Part shown: positions 53,609 through 62,845 of the stretch, piece after piece
How the letters are laid out: every line of letters starts with the position of its first letter
How positions within the stretch are numbered: position 1 is the stretch's first letter
The notes under the pieces: model-generated
Told to the model about the DNA's origin: nothing
The model's database searches: none
What the model saw: only the letters and a program-made list of their open reading frames with translations
Program-made: the position numbers and the translations under genes
Assembly (NCBI RefSeq): GCF_004924335.1
Contig: NZ_CP024633.1
Span: 3,782,001 to 3,846,000 of the forward strand
Length of the DNA stretch: 64,000 nt
Reading direction: 5' to 3'
Source: Mycobacteroides salmoniphilum
Lineage (GTDB): Bacteria > Actinomycetota > Actinomycetes > Mycobacteriales > Mycobacteriaceae

Positions 53609-54979
53609 TCATCCCACCCGCATCTGATCGAGGATCACGCGGGTGGCCAGCTCGGCGCTCTGCGCCGCACCGCCGATCGTCGACGGGAAGTCTGTCGCGG
53701 TCCAGTCACCCGCGAGCGCCAGCCCACGTACCGCCGTCCGCTGCGGCGGACGCATGCCCGCCGTCCCCGGACGCTCGCTGTAGGTGGCACGCGGCATCCG
53801 CACCACCTTGGCGTGCACCAGTTCGGCATTCCGAGCGGCCGGATAGTAGTTGCGCAGGAACCGCATACACGTGTCGACGATCTCACTACTCGACTGCAAC
53901 GCGTTCAGAGCATATGCGGCGCTGACTGTGATCTCGTAGGAGTACAGACCGCGCTCACTGCCGTCGTATCCCACCATCTTCTGCCGGTCGAAGACCTGCT
54001 CAACCACGCCCTCGCCACCCACGAGCGCGTCGAGGATTGTCGTCAGCCCCAGCGATTTGTTCAGATACAGGTACACGCTCACCAGCGGGGCGGGGACGAG
54101 CTTGGCTGCCGCACTGTACAACCGCTCATGGCCGGGGACGGCATCGAGCAAACCCTCCACCGCCCACGGCGGGACCGCACAGATCACCGCGTCGGCGGAG
54201 ATGAACTCACCATCGGTCAGCGATACGCCGGAAACGGCATTGTCGTGCAGCACTATTGATTTGACCCCGGCGCGGCCACGAACCTCGCAACCGTGATTGG
54301 CGAGCACCTTCTCGGCGCCCGTGACGAACAGCGAGCTGAAGTCGACCGTGGAGTACAGCAGCGTCCCGTTGCGAGCGGCACCGCGTCCCCGCCGGGCCAT
54401 GGTGACCAATAGATTGCGGAAAGCACTGGCGGAGATCAGATCCGGCTTCTCGTTGTGCGCGCCGATGATCAAGAAATCAATCCAGGTATCGCGGGCGATC
54501 TTGGGCATACCGATGCGATCGAGCCACTCTCGCGCGGTGATGGCATCCAGGTCGCGTGGTGGACGCACACAATCCCTGACCATCCGCAGGTAGGCCCGCC
54601 ACACCCGGAGCCGGTCTGCGATGCTCGCGGCGGGCAGCCACGCGAATGTCCGGAACAGCGAGGTGTCGTCTACCTCTCCCCCGGGCAGCAGCCGTCGCGC
54701 ATACGTTCCCGACTGGGCCGCCAAAAGATCTCGCGCCCCGATGGTTTCGAGATAGCGCAACAGCTCCTCCATCGAGCCGGACATCACGTGCACACCGTTG
54801 TCCGCGACGTCGTCGACCTGAGGGATCTCGATCGAATGGGTGCGCCCGCCCAGCGTGGCCCGACGCTCCAGCAGGGTCACCCGGAACCCGGCCTCAGCCA
54901 TCCACACCGCCGACGCGAGCCCGGCCACCCCGGCCCCGATCACCACGCAGTGCCGCGAGGAATCACTCACGGGCGGCAC
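53609..54979 (-). CDS. FAD-dependent amine oxidase/desaturase-like protein
   Basis: 456 residues. VVIGAGVAGLASAVWMAEAGFRVTLLERRATLGGRTHS is the FAD dinucleotide-binding motif with the following GGR segment; the C-terminal FAD motif is LALAGDWTATDFPSTIGGAAQSAEL. The general layout is that of HpnE/carotenoid desaturase-like enzymes, which act on polyisoprenoids; exact reaction unknown. Its start overlaps the TetR stop by 17 bases, so both are one transcription unit, and the R2lox gene follows 68 bases after its stop. Confidence 0.87.
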   Translation of the reverse strand: MPPVSDSSRHCVVIGAGVAGLASAVWMAEAGFRVTLLERRATLGGRTHSIEIPQVDDVADNGVHVMSGSMEELLRYLETIGARDLLAAQSGTYARRLLPGGEVDDTSLFRTFAWLPAASIADRLRVWRAYLRMVRDCVRPPRDLDAITAREWLDRIGMPKIARDTWIDFLIIGAHNEKPDLISASAFRNLLVTMARRGRGAARNGTLLYSTVDFSSLFVTGAEKVLANHGCEVRGRAGVKSIVLHDNAVSGVSLTDGEFISADAVICAVPPWAVEGLLDAVPGHERLYSAAAKLVPAPLVSVYLYLNKSLGLTTILDALVGGEGVVEQVFDRQKMVGYDGSERGLYSYEITVSAAYALNALQSSSEIVDTCMRFLRNYYPAARNAELVHAKVVRMPRATYSERPGTAGMRPPQRTAVRGLALAGDWTATDFPSTIGGAAQSAELATRVILDQMRVG

Positions 54980-55562
54980 CCAATCCGTGAGTGATGTAGT
55001 CAGCGAAGTAGCGGCGCACCGCCGCCGGATCCGACAGGTCGATCACGATCGGCGGGAGCACTTCGATGCTCATCAGGGTTCGGATGATCCATTCGGCAGC
55101 CTCCTCCGGTACGATGCGGCCGGGAATCTCCTTGCGCTCCTGCGCTTCCCGTATGCGTGGAGCCCAGAACGCGACGGAGCGCTGCATCAGGTCCTCACCA
55201 CGCTCGTCCAGGATCAGATCCAGCAGATCGGTGGTGTGCAAGGCCAGGTGATCCGTCCATCGGCGGTGCTCGCAGATACCCGCGGCCGCAGCCGAGACCT
55301 GGTCGACCAGCGTGGTCTCCGCGCCCACCGCTGCGGCGAAGAAGTCGATGAATGCGTCTGCGAGATAACCGAATGCGGCATCGATGGCGGCCTGCTTGCC
55401 GCCGAACCAGTTGTACAGGGTGCTCCGGGATACCCCGGCCTGCTCGGCCGCGGCGGACAGGTTGAACCGCTGCATGCCCGAGCGCACCAGCGTCATGGCG
55501 ACTGCGGCCACGATGGGCTCGGGAATGCCGTCACGGGGATTTTCGGATGCCGCGATCTTCAT
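54963..55562 (-). CDS. TetR family transcriptional regulator
   Basis: 199 residues from the ATG at 55562; the frame is open to 55598, but that part covers the operator. HTH: MQRFNLSAAAEQAGVSRSTLYNWFGGKQAAIDAAF, residues about 30-64. The C-terminal half is a helical ligand domain. A palindrome lies directly upstream of the ATG, so self-repression is likely, and with it control of the overlapping FAD oxidase gene. Confidence 0.9.
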   Translation of the reverse strand: MKIAASENPRDGIPEPIVAAVAMTLVRSGMQRFNLSAAAEQAGVSRSTLYNWFGGKQAAIDAAFGYLADAFIDFFAAAVGAETTLVDQVSAAAAGICEHRRWTDHLALHTTDLLDLILDERGEDLMQRSVAFWAPRIREAQERKEIPGRIVPEEAAEWIIRTLMSIEVLPPIVIDLSDPAAVRRYFADYITHGLGAARE

Positions 55563-55563
55563 G

Positions 55564-55590
55564 TTGGACACAATATGAAAAAGTGTCCAA
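55564..55590. promoter_or_regulatory. TetR operator upstream of the regulator
   Basis: TTGGACAC (55564-55571) and GTGTCCAA (55583-55590) are perfect 8-base arms with an 11-base A/T-rich centre. The centre includes CATATT on the minus strand, a plausible -10 box nine bases before the ATG, which would make the message leaderless or nearly so. Confidence 0.82.
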
Positions 55591-55629
55591 CCCGTCAATC
55601 ACGCGTTGTCGCGGGCAGGCCCGCAGCGG

Positions 55630-56073
55630 TTACGCAGGTACGCAGACGATGACCGGGATCTCCCGGTCGGTGTTCTTCTGGTATCCCGCATACCCGGGAT
55701 TGGCCTTGACGATCGCCGGCCACAGCGCGGCCTTCTCCTCGGCAGAGGCGGTGTGCGCCGTGAAGGGACGCGCTACGTCGTCCACGGCGATCTCGACGGC
55801 CGGGTTCTTGACGAGGTTCTTGTACCAGGCGGGGTTCTCGGTGCCCCCTCCGTAGGAGGCCACCAGCACCACCTTGCCGGGCTCGTAGATCGGCGCGGTC
55901 AACAGGGTGCCGCGGCGCTGCCCCGTCTTGCTACCGATGGTGTAGAGCTCCACCGGCTGCATGCCCAGCACCTTCTTGGGATACCGGCCGCCGGTGAGCG
56001 CAAGCACCGCTCGGTGTCCGTTCTCCAAGAACCAGGCACCGATCCGGATGGCCCAATCAGGTTGTGTGCTCAC
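55630..56073 (-). CDS. deazaflavin-dependent nitroreductase family protein
   Basis: 147 residues from the GTG at 56073 behind AAGGAG. Core segments GMQPVELYTIGSKTGQRRGTLLTAPIYEP, VASYGGGTENPAWYKNLVKNPAVEI and NPGYAGYQKNTDREIPVIV are those of F420-binding Ddn-like proteins. It starts 11 bases after its paralogue ends, forming a tandem pair of about 50 percent visible identity. Substrate unknown. Confidence 0.87.
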   Translation of the reverse strand: MSTQPDWAIRIGAWFLENGHRAVLALTGGRYPKKVLGMQPVELYTIGSKTGQRRGTLLTAPIYEPGKVVLVASYGGGTENPAWYKNLVKNPAVEIAVDDVARPFTAHTASAEEKAALWPAIVKANPGYAGYQKNTDREIPVIVCVPA

Positions 56074-56083
56074 AGAAATCTCC

Positions 56084-56539
56084 TTAAACCGGTTCACAGA
56101 TGACGACCGGGATGTCCCGGGTGGTGCTGCGCTGATATCCCGCGTAGGGATTGCCGAATCCCCGGGTGATCTCCGGCCAGAGCTCGGCCTTCTCCTCGTC
56201 CGAGGCGGTGCGCGCCGTGTACGGCTTGGTCTGACCGCGCACCGTGATCTCGACATTCGGATTGGCCACCAGATTCAGATACCAGGCCGGGTTATGTGAG
56301 GCCCCTCCAAGCGAAGCGATCACGACAATCCGCTCCGGCGTGAAGATGGGCGAGCTCAACAAGGAGGACCGACGTTCACCGGATTTGCGCCCGATGGTGT
56401 GCAGCTCGAGCGTTGGCATGAACCCGAGCTTGTGCGGCCAGCGGCCGCCGGTCAGCTTCAACAAGGCGCGATGCCCGTTCTCGAGCACCCATGCGCCTCC
56501 CTCGGCAGCCCAGTCAGGCGTCTTCTGCTTGTCACCCAT
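56084..56539 (-). CDS. deazaflavin-dependent nitroreductase family protein
   Basis: 151 residues from the ATG at 56539 behind GGAGGG. Shares with the downstream paralogue the segments GGAWVLENGHRALLKLTGGR, ELHTIGRKSGERRSSLLSSPIF, VIASLGGASHNPAWYLNLVANPNVEI and PYAGYQRSTTRDIPVVI. A recent tandem duplication is likely. It is followed upstream by the Rv0499-like thioesterase gene with 30 bases between. Confidence 0.87.
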   Translation of the reverse strand: MGDKQKTPDWAAEGGAWVLENGHRALLKLTGGRWPHKLGFMPTLELHTIGRKSGERRSSLLSSPIFTPERIVVIASLGGASHNPAWYLNLVANPNVEITVRGQTKPYTARTASDEEKAELWPEITRGFGNPYAGYQRSTTRDIPVVICEPV

Positions 56540-56568
56540 GGTCGACACCCTCCAGTTGAGTAGCCCGA

Positions 56569-57375
56569 TCAGTTTACCGGCACCATGGCGAGCTGGCGAG
56601 ACTGCACCACCAGAGCGCCCTCGGAGTCGATCACCGTGTGTTCGGAATCAAACCAGTGTTGGCCGATCTGGTTGGTGCTGCACAACACTCGCAACCAGCC
56701 GTCCGCAGGCAGCGTGCGCAGATACGTGGTCAGCTGCACGGTGGGCGCCCAGCCGAAGCGCCCCAGCGGGAAGGTCACCGGTACCGAGATATCGCCGCAC
56801 ACCAACGCGAACAGCCCGTCGGGCGCCATATCGCGCGGGCGAGCCCACAGCACGATCTCGGGCTTACCCCGCTCGCTCAGGTCGCTCATCGACCGCAGCG
56901 AGGGACGCACATCGATCCCGCCGTACAGATGGAAGATGTCCCCCATCGGGTGGCCCTCGGCGATCGGGGCCACCCCGGGCGGCGGCTCAGTGGGCAGCTG
57001 GGTGAGCGCGGGCGGCAGGGCCGTCAGCAGGGGGCCCACATGCAGCTCGGGTGTGCCCAGCGTGACGACGGCGTGTACCGCGGTGCGGTCGCCCTGGACG
57101 AGCTCCGCATCCACGAGTGAGATCTGCCTGCCCCGCTTACGGACGGACGTACGTACCTGCATGTCACCGGGTGAAGGGGCGAACAGGTAGCTCGCGCTGA
57201 CGGCAATGGGCTCACTCTCGCCGAGCGTCTCTCGCGCTGCCCCGGCGAGCAGCGCGAGCATGACGCCACCATGCAGCTTGGGTCCGATGGTCCAGATGTC
57301 GTTTAAATGCGCGTCAAACAGCCCATCGCCCGTGGGCGTAAGAGACATTGCTTGCGCGAAAGAAGCATTAACCAC
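56569..57375 (-). CDS. acyl-CoA thioesterase-like hotdog protein (Rv0499-like)
   Basis: 268 residues from the GTG at 57375; an ATG at 57348 is possible. Double hotdog layout of the TesB/4HBT_3 group: DAHLNDIWTIGPKLHGGVMLALLAGAA in the first half, SPGDMQVRTSVRKRGRQISLVDAELVQGDR, and VQLTTYLRTLPADGWLRVLCSTNQIG, HTVIDSEGALVVQSRQLAMV in the second. Probably hydrolyses or binds acyl-CoA. Starts five bases after the Rv0498-like gene, so operon partner of it. Confidence 0.82.
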   Translation of the reverse strand: MVNASFAQAMSLTPTGDGLFDAHLNDIWTIGPKLHGGVMLALLAGAARETLGESEPIAVSASYLFAPSPGDMQVRTSVRKRGRQISLVDAELVQGDRTAVHAVVTLGTPELHVGPLLTALPPALTQLPTEPPPGVAPIAEGHPMGDIFHLYGGIDVRPSLRSMSDLSERGKPEIVLWARPRDMAPDGLFALVCGDISVPVTFPLGRFGWAPTVQLTTYLRTLPADGWLRVLCSTNQIGQHWFDSEHTVIDSEGALVVQSRQLAMVPVN

Positions 57376-57380
57376 GCCAC

Positions 57381-58226
57381 CTATCGCACCAGATGGGTTC
57401 TGGCGAACTCCAGGGACTCCCTCAGAATCGCCTCGCGCTGGTCTTCGGTGCGCGCCGTCGAGGTGTGCACCTCCAGCACCACCTGTCCGGTGAAGTCGCC
57501 TATCGCCAGCTCCCGGCATACCTGCGCGACGGGCTGAGTCCCCTTGCCCGGCACCAGATGTTCATCGACGGATGCACCCGTGCCGTCGGTGAGATGCAGG
57601 TGCGTCAGCCCCGATCCCATCCGGCGCATCATCTCCACCGCGTCGGTCCCGGCGGTGGCGGTATGCGACAGGTCGAGGGTGTAGTGCGCATGGTTGGCGT
57701 CGGTGGGATCGAACGACGGTGCGAACGCGGAGACTCCGATTCCGGGCCTGCCGCCGCGACGCTTCATGCGTTCCACCGATGACTGCCCGGCACCGAACAG
57801 ACGGTCGGCCCGCAGTGGAAACATGTTCTCCACCGCGACGTAGACGCCACTCGAATCCTCCAGCGAGGCAACCTGTTCGGCGAACCCTTCGGCGTACCGG
57901 CGCTGCCAGCGAAAGGGTGGGTGCACGACAACGGTCTGCGCACCCAACTTCTCGGCCGCCCGGACGCTGCGTTCCAGCTTCGGGATCGGGTTGGCCCCCC
58001 AGACGCGCTGCGACACCAGGAGGCACGGGGCATGCACGGACAACACCGGCATGTCGTACTTACGGGAGAGCTTCGCGACGGCGCCGACGTCCTGACTCAC
58101 CGCCTCGGCCCACACCATGAGCTCGACACCGTCGTACCCGAGTCGAGCCGCATACTCGAAGGCCGCTTCGGTTTTAAGTGGATACACCGAGGCCGTGGAC
58201 AGACCAACCTTGATCGCAGGGCGCAC
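57381..58226 (-). CDS. sugar phosphate isomerase/epimerase-like TIM barrel (Rv0498-like)
   Basis: 281 residues of the AP endonuclease 2/xylose isomerase-like barrel family. Visible metal-region segments: GYDGVELMVW, LSVHAPCLL, VVVHPPFRWQ, YVAVENMFP, YTLDLSHTATAG, THLHLTDGTGAS and VVLEVHTSTA. Catalytic function unknown. It stands between the Rv0497- and Rv0499-like genes as in M. tuberculosis. Confidence 0.87.
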   Translation of the reverse strand: MRPAIKVGLSTASVYPLKTEAAFEYAARLGYDGVELMVWAEAVSQDVGAVAKLSRKYDMPVLSVHAPCLLVSQRVWGANPIPKLERSVRAAEKLGAQTVVVHPPFRWQRRYAEGFAEQVASLEDSSGVYVAVENMFPLRADRLFGAGQSSVERMKRRGGRPGIGVSAFAPSFDPTDANHAHYTLDLSHTATAGTDAVEMMRRMGSGLTHLHLTDGTGASVDEHLVPGKGTQPVAQVCRELAIGDFTGQVVLEVHTSTARTEDQREAILRESLEFARTHLVR

Positions 58227-58242
58227 GATTGGATAACGCTAC

Positions 58243-59514
58243 CTAATCAACCGACTGCAGCATGAGCACAAGCGGGCCGAACGCGATCAGCGCTCCCACC
58301 ACGATGGCGATCAGAATGCTGACCAGGTCGACTGTCTTGCGAATCACCCACAGCGAGGCGACCAAAATTGCGATGAACAACACACCCAAGACCAACGCGA
58401 TGCCCTGATTCCAGCTCCACAATTCCCGGAAGCCGAAGAACAGACCCGCACCCGCGGCGGCGGCCAGCAGATACTGCGCAGCGATCCAGCTGCCCTGCAG
58501 GTAGGTCTTGATCTTCTCCCGGCGGTCGGCCTTGGCCTCGGCGTCGGGCTTGTCGGTGTCGGCCCCGACGTCGGCGAGCTGATTGGCCTCAGGTTCGGCC
58601 GGGCCCCCGTGCGCGCCCATGAGCTCCTGAAGCTCGTGCTCCAGCTGATAGTGGCTTTCCTCGCCCTCGAACTCGTCGTCCTCGACGTCCTGCTCGGCAT
58701 CGTGGGAGGTCCATTCGACGCCGGGGGCGTGGCCGTACTGCTCGTACTCGTCGCCTTCTTCGTACTCCGTGTAGTTCCCGTGGCCCGACGACTGCACGGC
58801 CTCCAGGGCCTCCACGGGCTCGTCTTCGCGAGTTTCCGGCTGCGCAATCGCCTCCGGCTGTGCGACCGACTCTGGCTCGGGTTCCGGCTCGGGTTCCGGT
58901 GCGACGGGCTCGGGGAGAGACACCGGCGCGACCGGAACCGCGGGGGCTGCCGGTGCTGCCGGTGGGGTGGGAGCGACCACGGCGGGCCTCGGCGCCGGCG
59001 TCGGCTCCGAGGCGGGCGGCTCTTTGGTGATCGGCGAGATGACACCGGTCGCGTCGTTGAAATCGATCGACTTGCGCGGTTCCCCCGGCCGGGCGACGGG
59101 CGTGGGGGTTGGCGGGAAGATGCTGCGAAGCGGTGACGCCATCGAGGACGGCTGAGCGTGCGTCGACGACGTGCTGGGACCGCGACGCGCGGCCTCGTCG
59201 GCCATGCTGTCGCCGCCGAACAACGCATCCTCGTTGGAACGCAGGTAGGAGCGCGCTCCCGTTTCGGGTGCCTTGGGTGTCTCGGGCGCCGTCGACGTGT
59301 CCGCAGTGGGCGTGGGCGCGGGGTTCGGGCGCGCCCGTCCGCCCTTCTTGTCACGGATGACGGGGATTTCACCGGTCAGCTCGGCCACCGGGATCGCGTC
59401 GGCATTGCCGCGCATCCTGCGGCGGTGGCCGCTGATCTTGCCGTCGGCGGCACCATTGCGTGCCAGCAGCTCGGCAACCGATACCGGCCGCTGCGTGTCG
59501 TCTGAGTCGGTCAT
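58243..59514 (-). CDS. long disordered membrane protein (Rv0497-like)
   Basis: 423 residues from the ATG at 59514. The first 300 residues are hydrophilic, rich in Pro, Glu and Ala, with repeated PAPAVP and PEPEPEPES stretches, and begin VAELLARNGAADGKISGHRRRMRGNADAIPVAELTGEIPV. The C-terminal 80 residues hold three membrane helices. Topology suggests a cytoplasmic tail anchored in the membrane. Function unknown; Rv0497 carries the same layout. It lies 16 bases from the Rv0498-like gene. Confidence 0.85.
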   Translation of the reverse strand: MTDSDDTQRPVSVAELLARNGAADGKISGHRRRMRGNADAIPVAELTGEIPVIRDKKGGRARPNPAPTPTADTSTAPETPKAPETGARSYLRSNEDALFGGDSMADEAARRGPSTSSTHAQPSSMASPLRSIFPPTPTPVARPGEPRKSIDFNDATGVISPITKEPPASEPTPAPRPAVVAPTPPAAPAAPAVPVAPVSLPEPVAPEPEPEPEPESVAQPEAIAQPETREDEPVEALEAVQSSGHGNYTEYEEGDEYEQYGHAPGVEWTSHDAEQDVEDDEFEGEESHYQLEHELQELMGAHGGPAEPEANQLADVGADTDKPDAEAKADRREKIKTYLQGSWIAAQYLLAAAAGAGLFFGFRELWSWNQGIALVLGVLFIAILVASLWVIRKTVDLVSILIAIVVGALIAFGPLVLMLQSVD

Positions 59515-59580
59515 GTCCTCTCCTACCATCCGAGGCTTAAGGTCGCCGGCGTCGCGGCTCCGAGGCCGTGTCGGACGGGT

Positions 59581-60528
59581 TCAGTCAACGAGTGCGGTGC
59601 CATCGGCTTCGCTATCCAGCTTGCGCAGAATTAGCCCTTCGCGCAGAGCCCAGGGACAGATGTCGACCGCCTCTAACGACAGAGCACGCATGCTTGCCTC
59701 CGCAACGAGTGCTCCGGCGACGATCTGAGGCGCCCTATCGACACTGACTCCCTCCAACTCCGCACGGTCTGCGGTCGTCATTCGCGAGATGAACGCGATC
59801 AACTGACGCAGTCCGCTTGCTGTAAGTGTCCTCTTAACTCGTGGTCCTGCGCCGGAAGGCGCCGCACCGGTGAGTCGCGCAAGCGACCGGAACGTTTTCG
59901 AGGACGCTACGGCCAGGTCGGGCACTCCTGCCGCCGCCACCTGCTTGGCAGCGTCCACGAGTTCCGATTCCAGCCAGTCACGCAGCATAGCGACGCGGCG
60001 ACGTCCCGGCGGATCTTCGGCCAACCACTCCCGGGTCAATCGTCCCGCGCCCAGGGGCAGGGACAACGCGATGTCGGGTTCTTCATCGACACCGCAGGAC
60101 AGCTCCAGCGAGCCGCCGCCAATGTCGAGGTTGATGATGCGTCCCGCGCTCCAGCCGTACCAACGCCGCACCGCCAGGAAAGTCAGTCGTGACTCGTTGA
60201 CGCCGGAAAGAACGGCGAGATCCACGCCGGTTTCCTTCTTGACGCGTGTCAGCACCTCATCGGAGTTGGTGGCATCCCGAACCGCCGAGGTGGCGAACGC
60301 CATGATCTCCGCGCAGCCGGAGCTGCGGGCAATCTTGGAGAACTCCTGGATGGTGTGCACCAGGCTGTCAGAGCCCTTGCGAGTGAGCTTGCCGGACTCA
60401 TCGATCGCCTCTGCCAGACGCAGTGCCGCCTTGGTGGAACTCATGGGTGTGGGGTGTCCACCCCGTCGGGCATCGACCACCAACAGGTGCACCGTGTTGC
60501 TGCCGACATCCAGCACGCCTAATCGCAC
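59581..60528 (-). CDS. ppx: exopolyphosphatase / pppGpp phosphohydrolase family protein
   Basis: 315 residues from the GTG at 60528 ([20 protein letters not shown]); a GTG three codons upstream is possible. Ppx/GppA actin-like ATPase fold: DVGSNT phosphate loop, [11 protein letters not shown] region after [11 protein letters not shown], and the catalytic Glu region [15 protein letters not shown]. Hydrolyses inorganic polyphosphate; fits Rv0496 (ppx1). A divergent gene starts 35 bases away. Confidence 0.93.
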   Translation of the reverse strand: MRLGVLDVGSNTVHLLVVDARRGGHPTPMSSTKAALRLAEAIDESGKLTRKGSDSLVHTIQEFSKIARSSGCAEIMAFATSAVRDATNSDEVLTRVKKETGVDLAVLSGVNESRLTFLAVRRWYGWSAGRIINLDIGGGSLELSCGVDEEPDIALSLPLGAGRLTREWLAEDPPGRRRVAMLRDWLESELVDAAKQVAAAGVPDLAVASSKTFRSLARLTGAAPSGAGPRVKRTLTASGLRQLIAFISRMTTADRAELEGVSVDRAPQIVAGALVAEASMRALSLEAVDICPWALREGLILRKLDSEADGTALVD

Positions 60529-60562
60529 GCAGCACACGTTAGTGGGTCTACCGTTTACATCT

Positions 60563-61378
60563 GTGACGACGCTGCCAAAACAGCCCTTTGGACGTGACGC
60601 CTCCCTCGACGGCCAGGAGGTGGAGCTCGACTTCGCCCGCGAGTGGGTGGAGTTCTACGACCCGGAGAATCCGGAGCACCTGATCAAGGCCGACATGACC
60701 TGGCTGCTATCGCATTGGACCTGCGTGTTCGGCACGCCCGCGTGCCAGGGCACGGTTGCTGGACGACCCGACGACGGTTGCTGCTCCCATGGTGCCTTTT
60801 TGTCCGATGCCGACGATCGCGCCAAGCTGGACGACTCGGCGAAACAGCTCACCGATGAGGACTGGCAATTCCGGGAGAAGGGGCTGGGCCGCAAGGGCTA
60901 CCTGGAGAAGGACGAGCTCGACGGGGAAAAACAGTGGCGCACACGCAAGTACAAGGGTGCGTGCATCTTTCTGAACCGTCCCGGCTTCGCGGGCGGCATC
61001 GGCTGCGCCCTGCATTCCAAGGCCATCAAGCTGGGCGTGGAGCCGCTGACGATGAAACCCGAGGTCTGCTGGCAACTGCCGATTCGGCGGACGCAGGCCT
61101 GGGTGGACCGCCCGGACGGTTCGCAGATCCTCAAGACGACGATCACCGAGTACGACCGTCGCGGCTGGGGTGAGGGCGGCGCCGACCTGCACTGGTACTG
61201 CACCGGAGACCCGGCCGCACATGTCGGCAAGAAGCAGGTCTGGCAGTCGTACGGCCCCGAGTTGACGGAGCTGCTGGGCGAGAAGGCCTACTCCGAGCTG
61301 GCCGCGATGTGCAAGCGCCGCCGGGGGCTGGGACTGATCGCGGTGCATCCGGCGACGGTCGCGGCGGCACCTCACTAG
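60563..61378 (+). CDS. conserved DUF5926/Rv0495c-like protein
   Basis: 271 residues from the GTG at 60563. Cysteines and histidines are unusually many for a cytosolic protein: [53 protein letters not shown] and LHWYCTG, which may bind metal, perhaps an Fe-S cluster or zinc. I recall no assigned function; it fits Rv0495c. Divergent from ppx, so both promoters lie within 34 bases. Confidence 0.85.
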   Translation: MTTLPKQPFGRDASLDGQEVELDFAREWVEFYDPENPEHLIKADMTWLLSHWTCVFGTPACQGTVAGRPDDGCCSHGAFLSDADDRAKLDDSAKQLTDEDWQFREKGLGRKGYLEKDELDGEKQWRTRKYKGACIFLNRPGFAGGIGCALHSKAIKLGVEPLTMKPEVCWQLPIRRTQAWVDRPDGSQILKTTITEYDRRGWGEGGADLHWYCTGDPAAHVGKKQVWQSYGPELTELLGEKAYSELAAMCKRRRGLGLIAVHPATVAAAPH

Positions 61379-61382
61379 CTGG

Positions 61383-62252
61383 TTAGAGACCCGCGAAGAG
61401 GTCGGTCTCTGGCTCAGTGGTTGCCACGCGGGTGTGCGCGAGTTCGAACTTCTCCGTCGGCCATAGCTGCTGTCGCCAGGTCCACGGCACAAGAAAGAAC
61501 GGTCCGTTGGGATCCACTTGCGATGCGTGCGCCCGCAAGGCCTTGTCTCGTACGGGGAAGTAGTCGGCACAGGAGACCTCGGTGGTCACCCGAGGCCCTC
61601 GCAGCCGCCGGGTCAGCGGACTCACCCGTCGCACCCAACCGGGGACCGCGACATCGCCCGCTCGGGAATCCGCCGGTCCTGCGCGAGTTCTCCGGCGTGG
61701 GATACGGCTGATGATCCGCTCCACCCGTCCCGCGAGCTTCACCATTCCCGGTGTCACCCGGACGATTTCGTGGAAGTAGTAGAGCTTGCCCACCTCTTCG
61801 CATGCCTCATACGCGGCGACGGCCAGCTGATGGCAACGAACGTGATCGGGGTGTGGGTAGCCGCCACATTCGTTATAGGTGATCATCACGTGCGGCCGGA
61901 ACTGCCCGATCACCTCGACGAGGCGAGCCAGGGATTCGACGAGCGGCACGCGGGCGAACCCATCCTCGGGCAACAGACTGGGGTCGAGTTGCAGGCCGGA
62001 GTCCATGAACCCCAGCCAGTGATGTTCAACGCCAAGGGTTTTCGCTGCCATCGCCATCTCCGCACGGCGCACGTTCGACAGGTTCTCGTGGGTACCCGGC
62101 AGATTCATCGCCGGGTTGAGAATGTCACCACGCTCGCCGCCGGTGGCCGTGACGACGAGAACCTCATGCCCCTCGGCCGCGTACTTGGCCAGGGTCGCCG
62201 CACCGCGGCTCGACTCGTCGTCGGGGTGGGCGTGCACCGCCATCAACCGCAT
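61383..62252 (-). CDS. mycothiol S-conjugate amidase-like deacetylase (Mca paralogue)
   Basis: 289 residues from the ATG at 62252. Zinc site of the MshB/Mca family: AVHAHPDDESS (HxxD/DE) and GYPHPDHVRCHQ (third histidine). TATGGERGDILNPAMNLP and the C-terminal TTEVSCADYFPVRDKALRAHASQVDPN, LWPTEKFELAHTRV and PETDLFAGL match Mca. The stretch between KLYYFHEI and RGPRVTTEV, usually a helical lid, is rich in Arg and differs from the Mca sequence I recall. It may act on mycothiol conjugates or on another GlcNAc-like substrate. Confidence 0.82.
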   Translation of the reverse strand: MRLMAVHAHPDDESSRGAATLAKYAAEGHEVLVVTATGGERGDILNPAMNLPGTHENLSNVRRAEMAMAAKTLGVEHHWLGFMDSGLQLDPSLLPEDGFARVPLVESLARLVEVIGQFRPHVMITYNECGGYPHPDHVRCHQLAVAAYEACEEVGKLYYFHEIVRVTPGMVKLAGRVERIISRIPRRRTRAGPADSRAGDVAVPGWVRRVSPLTRRLRGPRVTTEVSCADYFPVRDKALRAHASQVDPNGPFFLVPWTWRQQLWPTEKFELAHTRVATTEPETDLFAGL

Positions 62253-62299
62253 GGTGTCAGTGGAACACAACGCGCCCGCCGCGCACTTCCCGGCCGGGG

Positions 62300-62845
62300 T
62301 CAGCCGGTGCGGTGCGGGCCGCGGGCCGGCAGCTCGCGTGCGAGACCGCCCAGACCGAACCAGAAGACGGGCTTGAGAATGGCGGCGACCGGGCTGATCA
62401 CATACTGCGATCCCGGAATGTTTGTCAGGTACCGCGGCGCGCAGGCCAGCGTCCAGTCCACCGTGGCCTTGCCGGGATCGGCCTCCGGCACGACCCGGTA
62501 CTCCTCGCACCACGACCCGAACACCGGCAGAGTGGCATCCAGCGCCGTGTACCGCATGACGCGGGGGGCATCGAAGTGAATGATCTGCTCGTGCTGGGCG
62601 AACACCATCCAGGAGTGGATGTACATCTGGAAGTCCCGCACGGTGCCGGCGGTTGGCGTGATGTCCTGCGGATACCGGCAGCCCCATACCGAGGGCAGCC
62701 ACGACCACATTCGATCGCCGGACACCACCTGCCACACCTCCTCGGGCGGCGCATCGAAAGTACGCCGGACTCGAGTCACGAACGGCGCGGTGGCGAAGAA
62801 GTCCTCGACCCCGTCGAGCGCGATGGGGACTGCGTCAAATCGCAT
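62300..62845 (-). CDS. SRPBCC (polyketide cyclase-like) protein
   Basis: 181 residues of the START/Bet v1-like fold: VRRTFDAPPEEVWQVVSGDRMWSWLP, QDITPTAGTVRDFQMYIHSWMVFAQHEQIIHFDAPRVMRYTALDATLPVFGSWCEEYRV. The cavity fold binds hydrophobic ligands. It overlaps the upstream BVMO gene by 11 bases and probably works on the same substrate. It ends 48 bases before the Mca paralogue start. Confidence 0.83.
   Translation of the reverse strand: MRFDAVPIALDGVEDFFATAPFVTRVRRTFDAPPEEVWQVVSGDRMWSWLPSVWGCRYPQDITPTAGTVRDFQMYIHSWMVFAQHEQIIHFDAPRVMRYTALDATLPVFGSWCEEYRVVPEADPGKATVDWTLACAPRYLTNIPGSQYVISPVAAILKPVFWFGLGGLARELPARGPHRTG

Noticed and set aside
61383-62252. Double frameshift in the Mca-like gene
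   Set aside because: The other frames across the divergent middle part do not give better family matches, and the coding frame is continuous.
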